Source: Promethearchaeota archaeon
Lineage (GTDB): Archaea; Asgardarchaeota; Lokiarchaeia; Helarchaeales; RDOG01
Direction: 5' to 3'
DNA length: 64,000 nucleotides
NCBI GenBank assembly: GCA_011365055.1
Contig: RDOG01000009.1
Span: 1-64,000, forward strand
The position numbers were made by a program, and so were the translations under genes. Each line of letters begins with the position of its first letter. Within the stretch, counting starts at the first letter, position 1. A model generated the notes under the pieces. It saw only the letters and a list, made by a program, of their open reading frames with translations. It made no database searches and had not been told where the DNA came from. This document shows positions 8,929 to 17,916 of this stretch, piece by piece.

Positions 8929-9075
8929 ATGGCAAAGCAAAAATTCGGAAAAGGAAGTAGATCTTGCAGGATATGTGGAACCCACCGGGGTTTAATTCGT
9001 TCTTATAGTTTATTCATTTGTAGAAGATGTTTTAGAGAAAGAGCAAGCAAGTTAGGTTTTAAAAAATATTCGTAA
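8929..9075 (+). CDS. rps14: 30S ribosomal protein S14 type Z (uS14), zinc-binding
   Basis: A 48-residue gene between L5 and S8, its canonical place. Translation gives [20 protein letters not shown], followed by [19 protein letters not shown] and SKLGFKKYS. The two Cys-x2-Cys pairs (CRIC and CRRC) form the zinc site of the short S14/S29 form in the small-subunit head. GGTGAT 10 bases upstream of the ATG at 8929 is a good ribosome-binding site. Confidence 0.96.
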   Translation: MAKQKFGKGSRSCRICGTHRGLIRSYSLFICRRCFRERASKLGFKKYS

Positions 9076-9092
9076 AATGGTGAAAAAAATAA

Positions 9093-9485
9093 ATGGTATT
9101 ATTAGATCCTTTAGCAAATGCGCTCGTAAATTTAAAGAACTGTGAAGTAATTGGAAAAAGAGAAGTAATAATTCATCCTGCTTCTAAAATAATTGCAGCA
9201 GTTCTTCGAATAATGCAAAAAGCTGGATATATTGGAGAATTCGAATTTATAGATGATGGTAGATCTGGAAAATTTATGGTTCAATTATTAGGGCGAATTA
9301 ACAAAGCAGGTGTTATAAAACCTCGCTATCCTATACAGAAAAACCAGATAGAAAAATGGGAAAGTCAATTTTTGCCTGCAAGAAATTTTGGATTATTAAT
9401 TGTCTCGACTTCACAAGGAATAGTCTCACATAATGAATTAAGAGAATTGGGAATTGGTGGTAGATTAATAGCATACGTTTACTAA
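9093..9485 (+). CDS. rps8: 30S ribosomal protein S8 (uS8)
   Basis: Binds helix 21 of 16S rRNA and is needed for platform assembly; in other systems it also represses its own operon. The 130 residues show [14 protein letters not shown] at the start, an archaeal [20 protein letters not shown] block, and the C-terminal [20 protein letters not shown], in which STSQG is the usual rRNA-contacting loop. Complete and in canonical order. Confidence 0.96.
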   Translation: MVLLDPLANALVNLKNCEVIGKREVIIHPASKIIAAVLRIMQKAGYIGEFEFIDDGRSGKFMVQLLGRINKAGVIKPRYPIQKNQIEKWESQFLPARNFGLLIVSTSQGIVSHNELRELGIGGRLIAYVY

Positions 9486-9497
9486 GAGGTTTTATAG

Positions 9498-10076
9498 ATG
9501 GTTAAACAAGATTATATCGAGCAATCATATGAATTCCCAAAAAACATTGATTTCACATTAAAGGAAAAAATCTTGACAGTTAAGGGTTCTTTAGGTGAAT
9601 TAATAAAAGATTTTTCTCATGCCAGAAAAATTGATATACAAATTAAAGATAGGGCTATCCTCTTTTCATGCGCGTTTCCTAAAAGAAAAGAGCGAGCCTT
9701 AGTCAATACTTTAGCAGCTCACGTTAAAAACATGGTTGATGGAGTACTGAATGGTCCATATATTATCAAAATGAAAATTGTATACTCTCATTTTCCAATC
9801 ACTGTTAAAACAGAAGGTAATCAAGTTCTTATTGAAAATTTCTTGGGCGAACGAGCTCCACGACGAGCTTTAATATTTGGGAAAAATACAAAAGTAAAAG
9901 TTGATGGAGACGATGTTGTAGTTGAAAGTATTAATATAGAAGAAGCAGGACAAACTTCAGCAAATATTAGAAAAACTTGCAAGATAAAAAATAAAGATCC
10001 GAGAACTTTTCAGGACGGCATCTTTCAATATCAGAAATTATTAAATGAAACTGTCATATGGAATTTAAAATTCTAA
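9498..10076 (+). CDS. rpl6: 50S ribosomal protein L6 (uL6)
   Basis: Protein near the GTPase-associated centre of the large subunit, built from two similar alpha-beta domains. The second carries the family signature VENFLGERAPRRALIFG-like stretch (here IENFLGERAPRRALIFGKN). The usual archaeal segment ETGQTAANIE appears here as EEAGQTSANIRK. The 192 residues match the archaeal length, and the spacing of 12 bases from S8 indicates one transcript. Confidence 0.96.
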   Translation: MVKQDYIEQSYEFPKNIDFTLKEKILTVKGSLGELIKDFSHARKIDIQIKDRAILFSCAFPKRKERALVNTLAAHVKNMVDGVLNGPYIIKMKIVYSHFPITVKTEGNQVLIENFLGERAPRRALIFGKNTKVKVDGDDVVVESINIEEAGQTSANIRKTCKIKNKDPRTFQDGIFQYQKLLNETVIWNLKF

Positions 10077-10091
10077 TCGGAATGGAAAAAA

Positions 10092-10568
10092 TTGAATGAA
10101 AAAGATAGATTGCTTCGGCTAAGAGAAGAAAAGAAGAAGAAAAGACCTACTTTTAAAAGATATGAAAGCTGGCGCTATAAACGTGTAAGTCCTTCTTGGA
10201 GAAAAGCACAAGGTATTGACAGTAAAGTACGTCGAAAGAAAAAAGGGATCATCAAAAGTCCAAACATTGGATATAGAGGTCCAAAAAAAGTAAGAGGACT
10301 TCACCCAACAGGATTAGAAGAAGTTTTAATTCATAATATTCAGGATTTAGATAAGATTGATAAAAAAAATCAAATAATTAAGATTTCAAGCACGATTGGT
10401 ATTAAAAAGAGAAGAATAATTCTAGAATTGGCAGATCAAAAAAGAATATTAGTTTCCAATCCTGGAAAAATGGTCGTTGAAGAAAAATTACCTTTTTCAG
10501 CAGACTATAAAGTAGCTCTTGAAGAAGAAAAAGAAGAAGAAAATGAGGTGCAAGATGATGAAAGTTGA
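10092..10568 (+). CDS. rpl32e: 50S ribosomal protein L32e (eL32)
   Basis: Archaeal-eukaryotic large-subunit protein. The core motif KRPTFKRYESWRYKRVSPSWRKAQGIDSK is typical, as is IGYRGPKKVRGLHPTGLEEV. It starts with TTG directly before AATGAAAAAG. The C terminus is a run of glutamates ([15 protein letters not shown]) not needed in the family fold. The gene overlaps the start of L19e by about 14 bases in another frame. Confidence 0.94.
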   Translation: MNEKDRLLRLREEKKKKRPTFKRYESWRYKRVSPSWRKAQGIDSKVRRKKKGIIKSPNIGYRGPKKVRGLHPTGLEEVLIHNIQDLDKIDKKNQIIKISSTIGIKKRRIILELADQKRILVSNPGKMVVEEKLPFSADYKVALEEEKEEENEVQDDES

Positions 10569-11007
10569 TATTCAAAGAGCACTTGCAGCAAGAATATTAA
10601 AAGTTGGTCAAAATAGAATTTGGTTTGACCCTGAACGGATTGAAGATATTTCAATTGCTATTACGAGGAATGATATCAGAAGCTTGATTCACGAAGGAGC
10701 AATTAAAAAAAGATATGATATTGGAGTTTCTAGAGTTCGAGCACGTATTATTGCAGAGAAAAAGAAGCTAGGAAAAAGAAGAGGAGAAGGTAGTAGAAAA
10801 GGTAAGGCAACGACGTACATGCCTAAAAAACAAGCTTGGATGACCAAAATAAGAGCTATTCGGAGAGAGTTGAGGAAATTGAGGGAAAATAAAAACATAG
10901 CTGTTAGTTCATATCGTAGATTATATAGATATGCAAACGGTGGTACTTTTAAAAGTATCGCTCACTTACATAGATTTATAAAAGAAAATAAAATGATGAG
11001 AAGATAA
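10555..11007 (+). CDS. rpl19e: 50S ribosomal protein L19e (eL19)
   Basis: Archaeal-eukaryotic protein forming an intersubunit bridge. I place the start at ATG 10555, where the protein opens [20 protein letters not shown], the usual beginning; GAGGTG lies 5-10 bases upstream inside L32e. The longer frame upstream would add an unlikely poly-lysine leader. Family blocks: [22 protein letters not shown], then [20 protein letters not shown], and the C-terminal [20 protein letters not shown]. Confidence 0.94.
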   Translation: MMKVDIQRALAARILKVGQNRIWFDPERIEDISIAITRNDIRSLIHEGAIKKRYDIGVSRVRARIIAEKKKLGKRRGEGSRKGKATTYMPKKQAWMTKIRAIRRELRKLRENKNIAVSSYRRLYRYANGGTFKSIAHLHRFIKENKMMRR

Positions 11008-11009
11008 AA

Positions 11010-11603
11010 ATGGCTGATGGACCAAGATATAGAGTTAAATTTCGAAGAAGAAGACAAGGAAAAACTAATTATTATTATAGAAAAAGGTTGTTAACATCGG
11101 AATTACCAAGATTAGTGGTTAGAAAATCGTTAAAGCATATTAAGGCTCAAATCATTAATGCTGAAATGACGGGTGATAAAATAATAATTCAAGCACATAC
11201 AAGTGAATTAAGTAAAAATTATGATTGGAAATACAATACATCAAACACTCCCGCAGCTTATTTAACGGGATATTTAATAGGAAAAAAAGCACTAAAAAAT
11301 AAAATAGAATCTGCTATTTTGGATATTGGGATTTACCGCCCAATTGCTAATACTAAATTATTTGCTGTTCTAAAAGGTGCATTGGATGCAGGTCTTGATA
11401 TACCTCATGGAGAGGAGATTTTTCCATCAGAAGACAGAATAATTGGAAAACATATTGTTGATTATGCTGCTAAACTAGAAGAAGAAGATAAAAGCTTGTA
11501 TAAGAAACAATTTTCTAAATTATTAAAGAATAAATTCGATCCAAAACAAATTTCAAGTAAATTTAAAGAAATCAAACAAAAAATAGACAAGAATATTAAG
11601 TAA
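11010..11603 (+). CDS. rpl18: 50S ribosomal protein L18 (uL18)
   Basis: 5S rRNA-binding protein of the central protuberance. The archaeal-eukaryotic L5/L18 motif [20 protein letters not shown] opens the protein, followed by [17 protein letters not shown] and [14 protein letters not shown] conserved [22 protein letters not shown] block is present. The 197 residues end in a lysine-rich helix. It begins two bases after L19e ends. Confidence 0.96.
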   Translation: MADGPRYRVKFRRRRQGKTNYYYRKRLLTSELPRLVVRKSLKHIKAQIINAEMTGDKIIIQAHTSELSKNYDWKYNTSNTPAAYLTGYLIGKKALKNKIESAILDIGIYRPIANTKLFAVLKGALDAGLDIPHGEEIFPSEDRIIGKHIVDYAAKLEEEDKSLYKKQFSKLLKNKFDPKQISSKFKEIKQKIDKNIK

Positions 11604-11630
11604 ATTTTATAAAATAGAGTTGAAAATTAA

Positions 11631-12299
11631 ATGGCTGCTCAAAAAGATAAAAAGAAAAGGCAAACATTCATTTCAGATGATTTATTAGAAAGATGGAAGC
11701 CTAAAACAAAATTAGGAGAATTAGTTAAGGATAATTATATCACTTCAATTGATGAAATTTTTGCAAATTTATACACTATTAAAGAATCAGAAATTGTTGA
11801 TATTCTATTACCAAATCTACAAGAAGAAGTCTTAGATATCAATCTTGTTCAAAAACAAACAGATGCAGGCGAAAAATCTCAATTTAAAACAACAGTTGTT
11901 GTTGGACAAGGTAATGGTTATATTGGAATTGGAGAAGCAAAAAATGTGGAAATTGGTCCTGCAATAAGATCAGCAATCATCCAAGCTAAATTAAATATCA
12001 CACCAGTTAGGCGAGGATGTGGTAGTTGGGAGTGTGGTTGTAATGAAGCACATTCAGTTCCATTTAAGGTTTTTGGAAAAGCAGGTAGCGTGAGAATTGA
12101 ATTATACCCTGCCCCAAAAGGTGTTGGTTTAGTTGTAGCAAAAACACCTGCTATTGTCCTCCGTCTAGCTGGAATAAACGATGTCTGGTCTAAATCAAGA
12201 GGACATACGAAAGCAACAGTTAATTTCGCTAAAGCAACATTTAATGCTCTAAAAGATACTTATAATGTTATGTCTCCAGAATGGGATTGGGAAAGATGA
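11631..12299 (+). CDS. rps5: 30S ribosomal protein S5 (uS5)
   Basis: Shapes the decoding and mRNA-entry region of the small subunit. It has an N-terminal double-stranded-RNA-binding-like domain (KTTVVVGQGNGYIGIGEAKN) followed by the S5 C-terminal domain. The archaeal-eukaryotic insertion RRGCGSWECGCNEAHSVPFK is clear. Its TGA stop overlaps the ATG of L30 (ATGA), which implies translational coupling. Confidence 0.97.
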   Translation: MAAQKDKKKRQTFISDDLLERWKPKTKLGELVKDNYITSIDEIFANLYTIKESEIVDILLPNLQEEVLDINLVQKQTDAGEKSQFKTTVVVGQGNGYIGIGEAKNVEIGPAIRSAIIQAKLNITPVRRGCGSWECGCNEAHSVPFKVFGKAGSVRIELYPAPKGVGLVVAKTPAIVLRLAGINDVWSKSRGHTKATVNFAKATFNALKDTYNVMSPEWDWER

Positions 12300-12796
12300 A
12301 TTCAAATTCTATAAGTACGGATAGAAATCAAAGGTTAATTGTAATTCGACTAAGAGGTCGAGTGGGCGTGAAATATGATATTGCAGATACCCTAAAAATG
12401 TTGAATTTAAACAGGGTGAATCACGCGGTTGTCATAGATAATCGAAAAAGTTACATAGGAATGCTTCAAAAAGTCAAAGATTACGTGACTTGGGGTATCT
12501 TAGATGAAAATATTTGCCTACATTTGTTCAAAAAACGAGCAAGATTAGTTGGTAATCAACCTCTTAACGATGAATATGTTAGAACATATACAAAATATCA
12601 AAACATTGACGAGCTTGCTAAAGCTTTTCTTAAATTTGAAGTCGAAATTAAGAATTTACCTCATTTAAAACGCGTTTTTCGATTACATCCACCTAGAAAA
12701 GGTTTTAAATATACGAAAAAGAGACCTTTTGGAGATTTTGGCGAACTAGGAAATAGAAAGGAATTGGTTGAAGAATTAGTAAAAAGAATGTTATAG
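12296..12796 (+). CDS. rpl30: 50S ribosomal protein L30 (uL30)
   Basis: Large-subunit protein of archaeal L7/L30 type, 166 residues from the ATG that overlaps the S5 stop codon; a slightly longer in-frame start at 12281 lies inside S5 and is less likely. The motif LIVIRLRGRVGVKYDIADTL and LKMLNLNRVNHAVVID are characteristic. The C-terminal LPHLKRVFRLHPPRKGFKYT is the usual archaeal extension. Confidence 0.94.
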   Translation: MNSNSISTDRNQRLIVIRLRGRVGVKYDIADTLKMLNLNRVNHAVVIDNRKSYIGMLQKVKDYVTWGILDENICLHLFKKRARLVGNQPLNDEYVRTYTKYQNIDELAKAFLKFEVEIKNLPHLKRVFRLHPPRKGFKYTKKRPFGDFGELGNRKELVEELVKRML

Positions 12797-12810
12797 TGAC
12801 GATGATTTAA

Positions 12811-13239
12811 ATGAAAACGAAAAGAACTCCCAAGAGAAGATTAAAATTTCGTGGTTCTAGAGAACACGGATATGGTAAAATAGGTCAACATAGGAAAGCA
12901 GGTCAACGAGGAGGAAAAGGCAAATATACTGGTGGTCAAAAACATTTATGGAGTTATATAGTAAAATATGAACCTGATTATTATGGAAAAAAAGGTTTTC
13001 AAAGACCTCCATTCTACATGCATAAAATGAAAATAGTTAATGTTGAAGATTTAGAAACAATAGCAATTAAAAATAATTCAAATGACCTTAATCTCATAGA
13101 ATTCGGATTTGAAAAGGTTTTAGGTAAAGGCACCATTACTAAAGCTCTTAAAATAACTGCGAAAGCGTTTTCAAAATCTGCAATTCAGAAGATTGAAAAT
13201 GCTGGAGGTCAGTGTATCCCTTCAAATACATTAAAGTGA
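12811..13239 (+). CDS. rpl15: 50S ribosomal protein L15 (uL15)
   Basis: Late-assembly protein of the large subunit, the homologue of eukaryotic L27a. Conserved N-terminal glycine-rich block: RGSREHGYGKIGQHRKAGQR with GGKGKYTGGQKHLW. The C-terminal domain (LGKGTITKALKITAKAFSKS) binds 23S rRNA and contains the L15 signature ending AIQKIENAGG. It is followed after 14 bases by secY, the standard junction. Confidence 0.96.
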   Translation: MKTKRTPKRRLKFRGSREHGYGKIGQHRKAGQRGGKGKYTGGQKHLWSYIVKYEPDYYGKKGFQRPPFYMHKMKIVNVEDLETIAIKNNSNDLNLIEFGFEKVLGKGTITKALKITAKAFSKSAIQKIENAGGQCIPSNTLK

Positions 13240-13253
13240 TGTGTCAATAAAAC

Positions 13254-14819
13254 ATGGCTGGAAAGTTTCTAACTGCATTATCTCCGTTAGTAAGAGTAAT
13301 GCCGGAAGTTAAACCACCAGATAGAGAAGTTTCATTTAAAGAAAAATTCATTTGGACAGCTGTCGTCTTAATTATTTTCTTAATCATGTCCAACATTCCT
13401 TTGTATGGAACTGCGAAAGCTGAAGGAACTGACTACTTTTTTTGGTGGAGAGTTCTATTAGCTAGTAATCGCGGTACATTAATGGAATTAGGAATAGGGC
13501 CTATTGTTACTGCGGGACTCATTATGCAAATGCTGGCAGGATCAAAACTGATTGGAGTTGATTTTAATGATCCTGAAGATAGAGTGTTATTTACTGGAGC
13601 ACAAAAGGCGCTTGCTGTTATTTTAACAGTTGTTCAAATAATTGCTTACATTGCTGCAGGGGCTTATGGAGAATTAACCTTTCCTAATGCATTGATGATA
13701 TTTATTCAATTATTTGTTGCTGGAATAATAGTTATTTTGCTTGATGAATTATTACAGAAAGGTTGGGGTCTAGGAAGTGGTGTAAGCCTTTTTATTGCTG
13801 CGGGAGTATGTATGAACATAATCTGGGGCATGTTTGCATACACAATGGGAGATGATAATTTGCCGTTAGGAATTATTATTGCATTAATTTATGTGATTGC
13901 TAATGGCGCCCAAGGAAACACTTTTAGTTCCGCAAATTGGCCTCCAGGAGAAGCTGGCACTCCATTCACATCTAATTATGATATCAGTCTAATTGCATTC
14001 CAGAGACCTTGGAATCCAGCAGCTTCTTTACAAGAAAATTTACAGTATTTTAATGCAAATTTGCCGACATTATTAGGACTTGGAGCGACCGTTGTCGTTT
14101 TTATAATTGTTATTTGGTTAGAAAGCGTCAGGGTAGAGATTCCACTTCAATATGTAAAATATAGAGGATTTAAAGGTAAATATCCTATCAAGTTACTGTA
14201 CGTCAGCAATATCCCAGTAATTTTGGTACAAGCATTATATGCAAATGTTTCGTTCTTCGGACAGTTAGTATATACGGCTGGATCGACTTTAGGTCAAAAT
14301 AACTTGATCTTTCAAATCATTAGAATCTTTGCGGATTACGATACCTCGAATATAGGGACGTCACCGTATTTGGATCCCAACCCAGGTTGCCTTGTTTATT
14401 ATTTGACACCGCCACGTGGACTTGATTATATGCTTCTCGATCCCTTGAGGGCAATCATATACGTGTCTATACTTGTTCTACTATGTGTATGGTTTGCACG
14501 CGTATGGATCGATGTATCCGGTATAGCACCAAGGGATGTATCACACCAAATTTTGAGGTCAGGTCTCTCGATTCCAGGATTTCGTCCGAATGCTAGAGTG
14601 TTAGAGAAAATTTTAGATAGATACATTCCAACTGTTACCATTATAGGCGGTATATTAGTCGCATTAATTGCTGGGTTTGCGGATATGTTTGGAGCGCTAG
14701 GAACTGGGATGGGTATTCTGCTCACATGCGGGATCATCTACCAATATTATCAAATCATAGCGCAAGAACAAATGGCAGATATGAATCCAGCGATGAGAGG
14801 GTTATTAGGTTTAGAATAA
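13254..14819 (+). CDS. secY: preprotein translocase subunit SecY (Sec61alpha)
   Basis: Forms the protein-conducting channel in the cytoplasmic membrane. The 521 residues contain about ten hydrophobic segments. The N-terminal amphipathic helix with PPDREVSFKEK and the plug region precede GPIVTAGLIMQMLAGSKLI, a SecY signature. The lateral-gate part QKGWGLGSGVSLFIAAG is also diagnostic. It is longer than most archaeal SecY (about 440-480) mainly through loops near residues 215-260 and 355-385, the last containing two cysteines. Sec61beta is encoded separately at 32.4 kb; SecE was not seen. Confidence 0.96.
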   Translation: MAGKFLTALSPLVRVMPEVKPPDREVSFKEKFIWTAVVLIIFLIMSNIPLYGTAKAEGTDYFFWWRVLLASNRGTLMELGIGPIVTAGLIMQMLAGSKLIGVDFNDPEDRVLFTGAQKALAVILTVVQIIAYIAAGAYGELTFPNALMIFIQLFVAGIIVILLDELLQKGWGLGSGVSLFIAAGVCMNIIWGMFAYTMGDDNLPLGIIIALIYVIANGAQGNTFSSANWPPGEAGTPFTSNYDISLIAFQRPWNPAASLQENLQYFNANLPTLLGLGATVVVFIIVIWLESVRVEIPLQYVKYRGFKGKYPIKLLYVSNIPVILVQALYANVSFFGQLVYTAGSTLGQNNLIFQIIRIFADYDTSNIGTSPYLDPNPGCLVYYLTPPRGLDYMLLDPLRAIIYVSILVLLCVWFARVWIDVSGIAPRDVSHQILRSGLSIPGFRPNARVLEKILDRYIPTVTIIGGILVALIAGFADMFGALGTGMGILLTCGIIYQYYQIIAQEQMADMNPAMRGLLGLE

Positions 14820-14837
14820 AAATTGGCGTGAAAAAAC

Positions 14838-15497
14838 GTGCAAACAAAATATAAAGTATTAATTGCAATTATCGGAATAATAGCCCTTTTAATCGTTTTT
14901 TTCTTCGTAATTGGAAACGAAGTATTAATTACAACATTTTGGAGACCTATAGTCCAAAAAACAATGTATGAGAATTTCTTGTTATGTTTTTTCAGTACTA
15001 TATTTGTCTCTCTTGGATTATCCATTTCGACAAATCTAATTACTAGGAAAGTGACGGATATAAATAGATTAAATAGGTACCAACTTGAAGTGCAAAAATG
15101 GAAAAATCAAGAATCGGAGGCTAAAAAACTCGCAGAAGCAGGGACACCCAATAAAAAATTAATGATAAAAGTTCAAAGAAAGAAAAAATATATTGAGAAA
15201 TTACAACGAAATATGGCTACTGAAAGATTAAAACCCAGCATATTTACGTTTGTTCCTTATATCTTATTATTCACTATTTTGAGCAGATATGTATTTGCAT
15301 GGGCTCCGACAGCTATTTTTCCATTTAACCTTGGAAAAGTACCAATTTTAAGTACTTTCTTCGTCATGCTTGGTGATATTTCAGTACCCAATCCTATAAT
15401 TAATGGAGTCGTGTTTTTTTATTTTGGATGGTACTCAGTTTGCTTATTTACATTTAATACTTTCATTCAACGGTTAATGGGTACTAAACTCACGTAA
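14838..15497 (+). CDS. DUF106 membrane protein (Oxa1/EMC3-type insertase family)
   Basis: The 219-residue protein has an N-terminal membrane segment (about 8-28), a second one at 45-62, a charged coiled-coil region (RYQLEVQKWKNQESEAKKLA and on to KKYIEKLQRN), and two or three further segments from residue 135 on. This layout is that of the archaeal DUF106 proteins, which belong to the Oxa1/YidC/EMC3/TMCO1 superfamily and insert membrane proteins. It starts with GTG. Its place directly after secY is conserved in archaea and supports a role in membrane protein biogenesis; adenylate kinase, usually between them, is missing. Confidence 0.88.
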   Translation: MQTKYKVLIAIIGIIALLIVFFFVIGNEVLITTFWRPIVQKTMYENFLLCFFSTIFVSLGLSISTNLITRKVTDINRLNRYQLEVQKWKNQESEAKKLAEAGTPNKKLMIKVQRKKKYIEKLQRNMATERLKPSIFTFVPYILLFTILSRYVFAWAPTAIFPFNLGKVPILSTFFVMLGDISVPNPIINGVVFFYFGWYSVCLFTFNTFIQRLMGTKLT

Positions 15498-15601
15498 AAT
15501 GCACTAAATTTCTCTTAATAACATTATTATGCAATTATAAAACGAAAAGATTTTTAATGAAAAACTCATGTGAATATTAAAAAAAATAAAAGGTTAAAAA
15601 A

Positions 15602-15874
15602 TTGCCAGAACCAAGATATCGTTCCAGATCCAAAAACAGGAAGCAAATAAAAACACCTGGTGGGATAAATAAATTACATTATGAAGTTAAAAATCCATCA
15701 GGAGCTAAATGCGCTAAATGTAAAAAGAAAATACATGGCACACCGATAAAAAATAATGTTCAAATGAAAAATACGTCTAAAGTTAAAAAAAGAACAACCA
15801 GGATGTATGGTGGCTACTTGTGTCCTAGCTGTTTGAAAGAGGCTTTAAAAGAATCAATTAGAACTAATGAATAA
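15602..15874 (+). CDS. rpl34e: 50S ribosomal protein L34e (eL34)
   Basis: Archaeal-eukaryotic large-subunit protein of 90 residues. The pattern PEPRYRSRSKNRKQIKTPGG at the start is typical. Two Cys-x2-Cys pairs (CAKC at about 37-40, and CPSC at about 76-79) make the zinc site. The start is TTG, as the preceding AGG-rich leader and family N terminus indicate. It lies between the insertase gene and cytidylate kinase, as in other archaea. Confidence 0.93.
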   Translation: MPEPRYRSRSKNRKQIKTPGGINKLHYEVKNPSGAKCAKCKKKIHGTPIKNNVQMKNTSKVKKRTTRMYGGYLCPSCLKEALKESIRTNE

Positions 15875-15887
15875 AAGTTGATTTTAA

Positions 15888-16448
15888 TTGAATCTTGTGA
15901 TTGCTATTGCTGGATTGCATGGAACAGGAAAAAGTGTTCAAGCAAAACTAATAGCAGAGCAATTTAAATTAAAATATATATCCATTGGTGAAATATTTCG
16001 AGAATTAGCAAATCAGAAAAACATGGATCTTGAAACATTTAGCAAATATTGTGAAAATAATCCAGAAATTGACAGCGAACTTGATGATTTGATTACAAAA
16101 AAAGCCAAAGAAGGTAATTGCATTATTGACAGCCAATTAGCAGCATGGAAATCTGGAGAATTATCTGATTTAAAGATCTTTTTAACGGCTCCTTTAGAGA
16201 TAAGAGTTAAAAGGATTGCAACTAGAGATAATTTTCCATTAGAAAAAGCAAAAATTGAAACAATAGCAAGGGAACAAAGCGAAAAAATGCGATATTTAAA
16301 ATCATATAATATTAATATTGAAGACTTGACAATATATGATGTGATTATCAATACCGAAAAGTGGACAATTGATGGAATAAATGAAATAATTAAAAAAATA
16401 ATTGAAGAATTCATTAAAAACAAAAAAGGTGAAAAAAATGGCATATGA
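15888..16448 (+). CDS. cmk: cytidylate kinase, archaeal type
   Basis: Phosphorylates CMP (and dCMP) with ATP in pyrimidine salvage. The P-loop GLHGTGKSVQAKLIAEQ is at about residues 8-24. YISIGEIFRELANQKN corresponds to the NMP-binding part of the family, and RIATRDNFPLEKAKIET is the lid region. At 186 residues it is the usual archaeal length. A TTG start places the P-loop at the expected distance from the N terminus. Its end overlaps the start of L14e by 11 bases. Confidence 0.92.
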   Translation: MNLVIAIAGLHGTGKSVQAKLIAEQFKLKYISIGEIFRELANQKNMDLETFSKYCENNPEIDSELDDLITKKAKEGNCIIDSQLAAWKSGELSDLKIFLTAPLEIRVKRIATRDNFPLEKAKIETIAREQSEKMRYLKSYNINIEDLTIYDVIINTEKWTIDGINEIIKKIIEEFIKNKKGEKNGI

Positions 16449-16716
16449 TATTGGAAGAATATGTGTTAAAATAGCAGGAAGAGAAGCAGGAAGAAAATGC
16501 ATAATAATTGATAAAATGGATAAAAATTATGTTCTAATTACTGGACCGCCTAAAGTTTCTAAAGTTAAAAGAAGAAGAGCCAACATGAAACAACTAGAAC
16601 CAACAATGGACTTATTAAAGATTAAAAAAGGAATTTCTGACGAAGATTTAATAAAATTAATTGAAAATGAAAATAAATTGGAATTCATGAAAGAAAGAAT
16701 AAAGATTCAAGTATAA
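16438..16716 (+). CDS. rpl14e: 50S ribosomal protein L14e (eL14)
   Basis: Archaeal-eukaryotic KOW-type protein of 92 residues. The start ATG at 16438 gives MAYDIGRICVKIAGREAGRK, the normal N terminus, and is preceded by GGTGA; an upstream extension inside cmk is unlikely. The block CIIIDKMDKNYVLITGPPKV and VKRRRANMKQLEPTMDLLKI are conserved. In other archaea cbf5 follows here; in this genome it lies 5 kb away. Confidence 0.94.
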   Translation: MAYDIGRICVKIAGREAGRKCIIIDKMDKNYVLITGPPKVSKVKRRRANMKQLEPTMDLLKIKKGISDEDLIKLIENENKLEFMKERIKIQV

Positions 16717-16758
16717 AAATGTTTAAAAATAAAAAATTGTTACAAAAAGTGAGATAAA

Positions 16759-17067
16759 ATGGTACAAAAAGCAAGAATTAGACTCTCATCAACGAATCAA
16801 GATAAATTATTAGATATATGCAACCAAGTGGGAAGAATCGTCCAGCGAACTGGTGTTCGCATTTCAGGTCCAATACCCTTACCAACAAAAAAATTAGTAG
16901 TTCCTGTCAGAAAATCACCTTGTGGCGAAGGAACAAACACGTGGGAAAAATGGCAACTACGCATTTTTAAGAGATTGATTGATATAGACGCCGACGAACG
17001 CACAATGAGACAAATAATGCGTATTAGGGTTCCTGAAGACGTCTTTATAGAAATAGAATTAAAATAA
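16759..17067 (+). CDS. rps10: 30S ribosomal protein S10 (uS10)
   Basis: Small-subunit head protein. The 102 residues carry [20 protein letters not shown], the signature [29 protein letters not shown] and the C-terminal [16 protein letters not shown]. In most archaea it follows EF-1alpha; here it is upstream of S7, and the roadblock gene converges on it with a 10-base gap. GTGAG before the ATG acts as the ribosome-binding site. Confidence 0.96.
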   Translation: MVQKARIRLSSTNQDKLLDICNQVGRIVQRTGVRISGPIPLPTKKLVVPVRKSPCGEGTNTWEKWQLRIFKRLIDIDADERTMRQIMRIRVPEDVFIEIELK

Positions 17068-17077
17068 AGAAAAAAAA

Positions 17078-17485
17078 TCAAACATTAAGAATTTCTTTTG
17101 ACTCTTTCTTTAAATATTGGGCATGTAATCGTAATAATCCAAGAGATTGTTTGGCTGTTTTTGGATTTAATATTGCATATGTCATCTGTTTATTAATAGA
17201 GCCCAAGACTAAATAATAATTATCCGTTTCGAACGTTTGATTGAGCATGTTTTGTTCTGAAAGTTCTCGTAACGCTTTTTCACCAGCATGAATCAAGCGA
17301 TTTGCCATTCCCCAAATGGGATCATTGTTGGTAACTCCCTCATGCTTTTCTGCTATTTTTAATCCATTCTCATCCAAAATCATTATACTACCAGATTTTA
17401 TTTTAGACATTGTGTCGGAAAGTAATTTATCAAATAGCTGTGATTTTGGGACATAATTATTAGAATTCATGTTATTAACTTCCAA
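17078..17485 (-). CDS. roadblock/LC7-domain protein
   Basis: A 135-residue protein made of a single roadblock/LC7 (MglB-like) domain: the strand GSIMILDENGLKIAEKHEG, a helix WGMANRLIHAGEKALRELSE, then YYLVLGSINKQMTYAILN and a final helix ending LGLLRLHAQYLKKES. These small dimerising folds bind Ras-like GTPases as activators or scaffolds and are numerous in Asgard archaea. Its partner is not in the immediate neighbourhood, though two GTPases are encoded in this window. The start could be at this ATG or six codons later (MNSNNYV). Confidence 0.75.
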   Translation of the reverse strand: MEVNNMNSNNYVPKSQLFDKLLSDTMSKIKSGSIMILDENGLKIAEKHEGVTNNDPIWGMANRLIHAGEKALRELSEQNMLNQTFETDNYYLVLGSINKQMTYAILNPKTAKQSLGLLRLHAQYLKKESKEILNV

Positions 17486-17916
17486 AATTTTACTTGAGGT
17501 AACAGAACCAAGAAGAAAATATATTATTGAATGACATGTAAATATCTTGTTCGTAATTCTAAAGATAACATCCCGATATTATGAATTGATTACCTAAAGT
17601 AAAATTTAAAAAAAGGTTTTTTTGATTTTATTATTTTTATTTTTTGGAAAAATTTAGAAAATATTTTCAATAATAAACAAATTAAATAATTCAATTAATG
17701 ATCTAAAAATAATTTTAATGAAAAATGAGCATCAAAAATTTTAGAGCAAAAAATTTTAAAAAGAGTGGATTTAATCCACGATGAAATATATATCAAGAAT
17801 TTTTTAATGAGTCAAGTAAATAAATTAAAAAAATTAATAAATAAACTTGAAAATACTTGCCTATCAAGAAATTTATGATATGATGTATTGTTTAGATTTA
17901 TAAAAAGGTGCAGACT
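17486..17916. other. long AT-rich intergenic region between divergent roadblock and S7 genes
   Basis: About 430 bases with no coding frame of note and no tRNA or GC-rich RNA island. It must hold the two divergent promoters. Several TATA-like stretches are present (for example AAATATATATC near 17785), but the general AT richness makes single assignments unsafe. Confidence 0.6.

Noticed and set aside
10519..10554. Upstream extension of L19e beginning with poly-lysine
   Set aside because: It is the shifted reading of the glutamate-rich end of L32e; the family N terminus and the GAGGTG site support ATG 10555.
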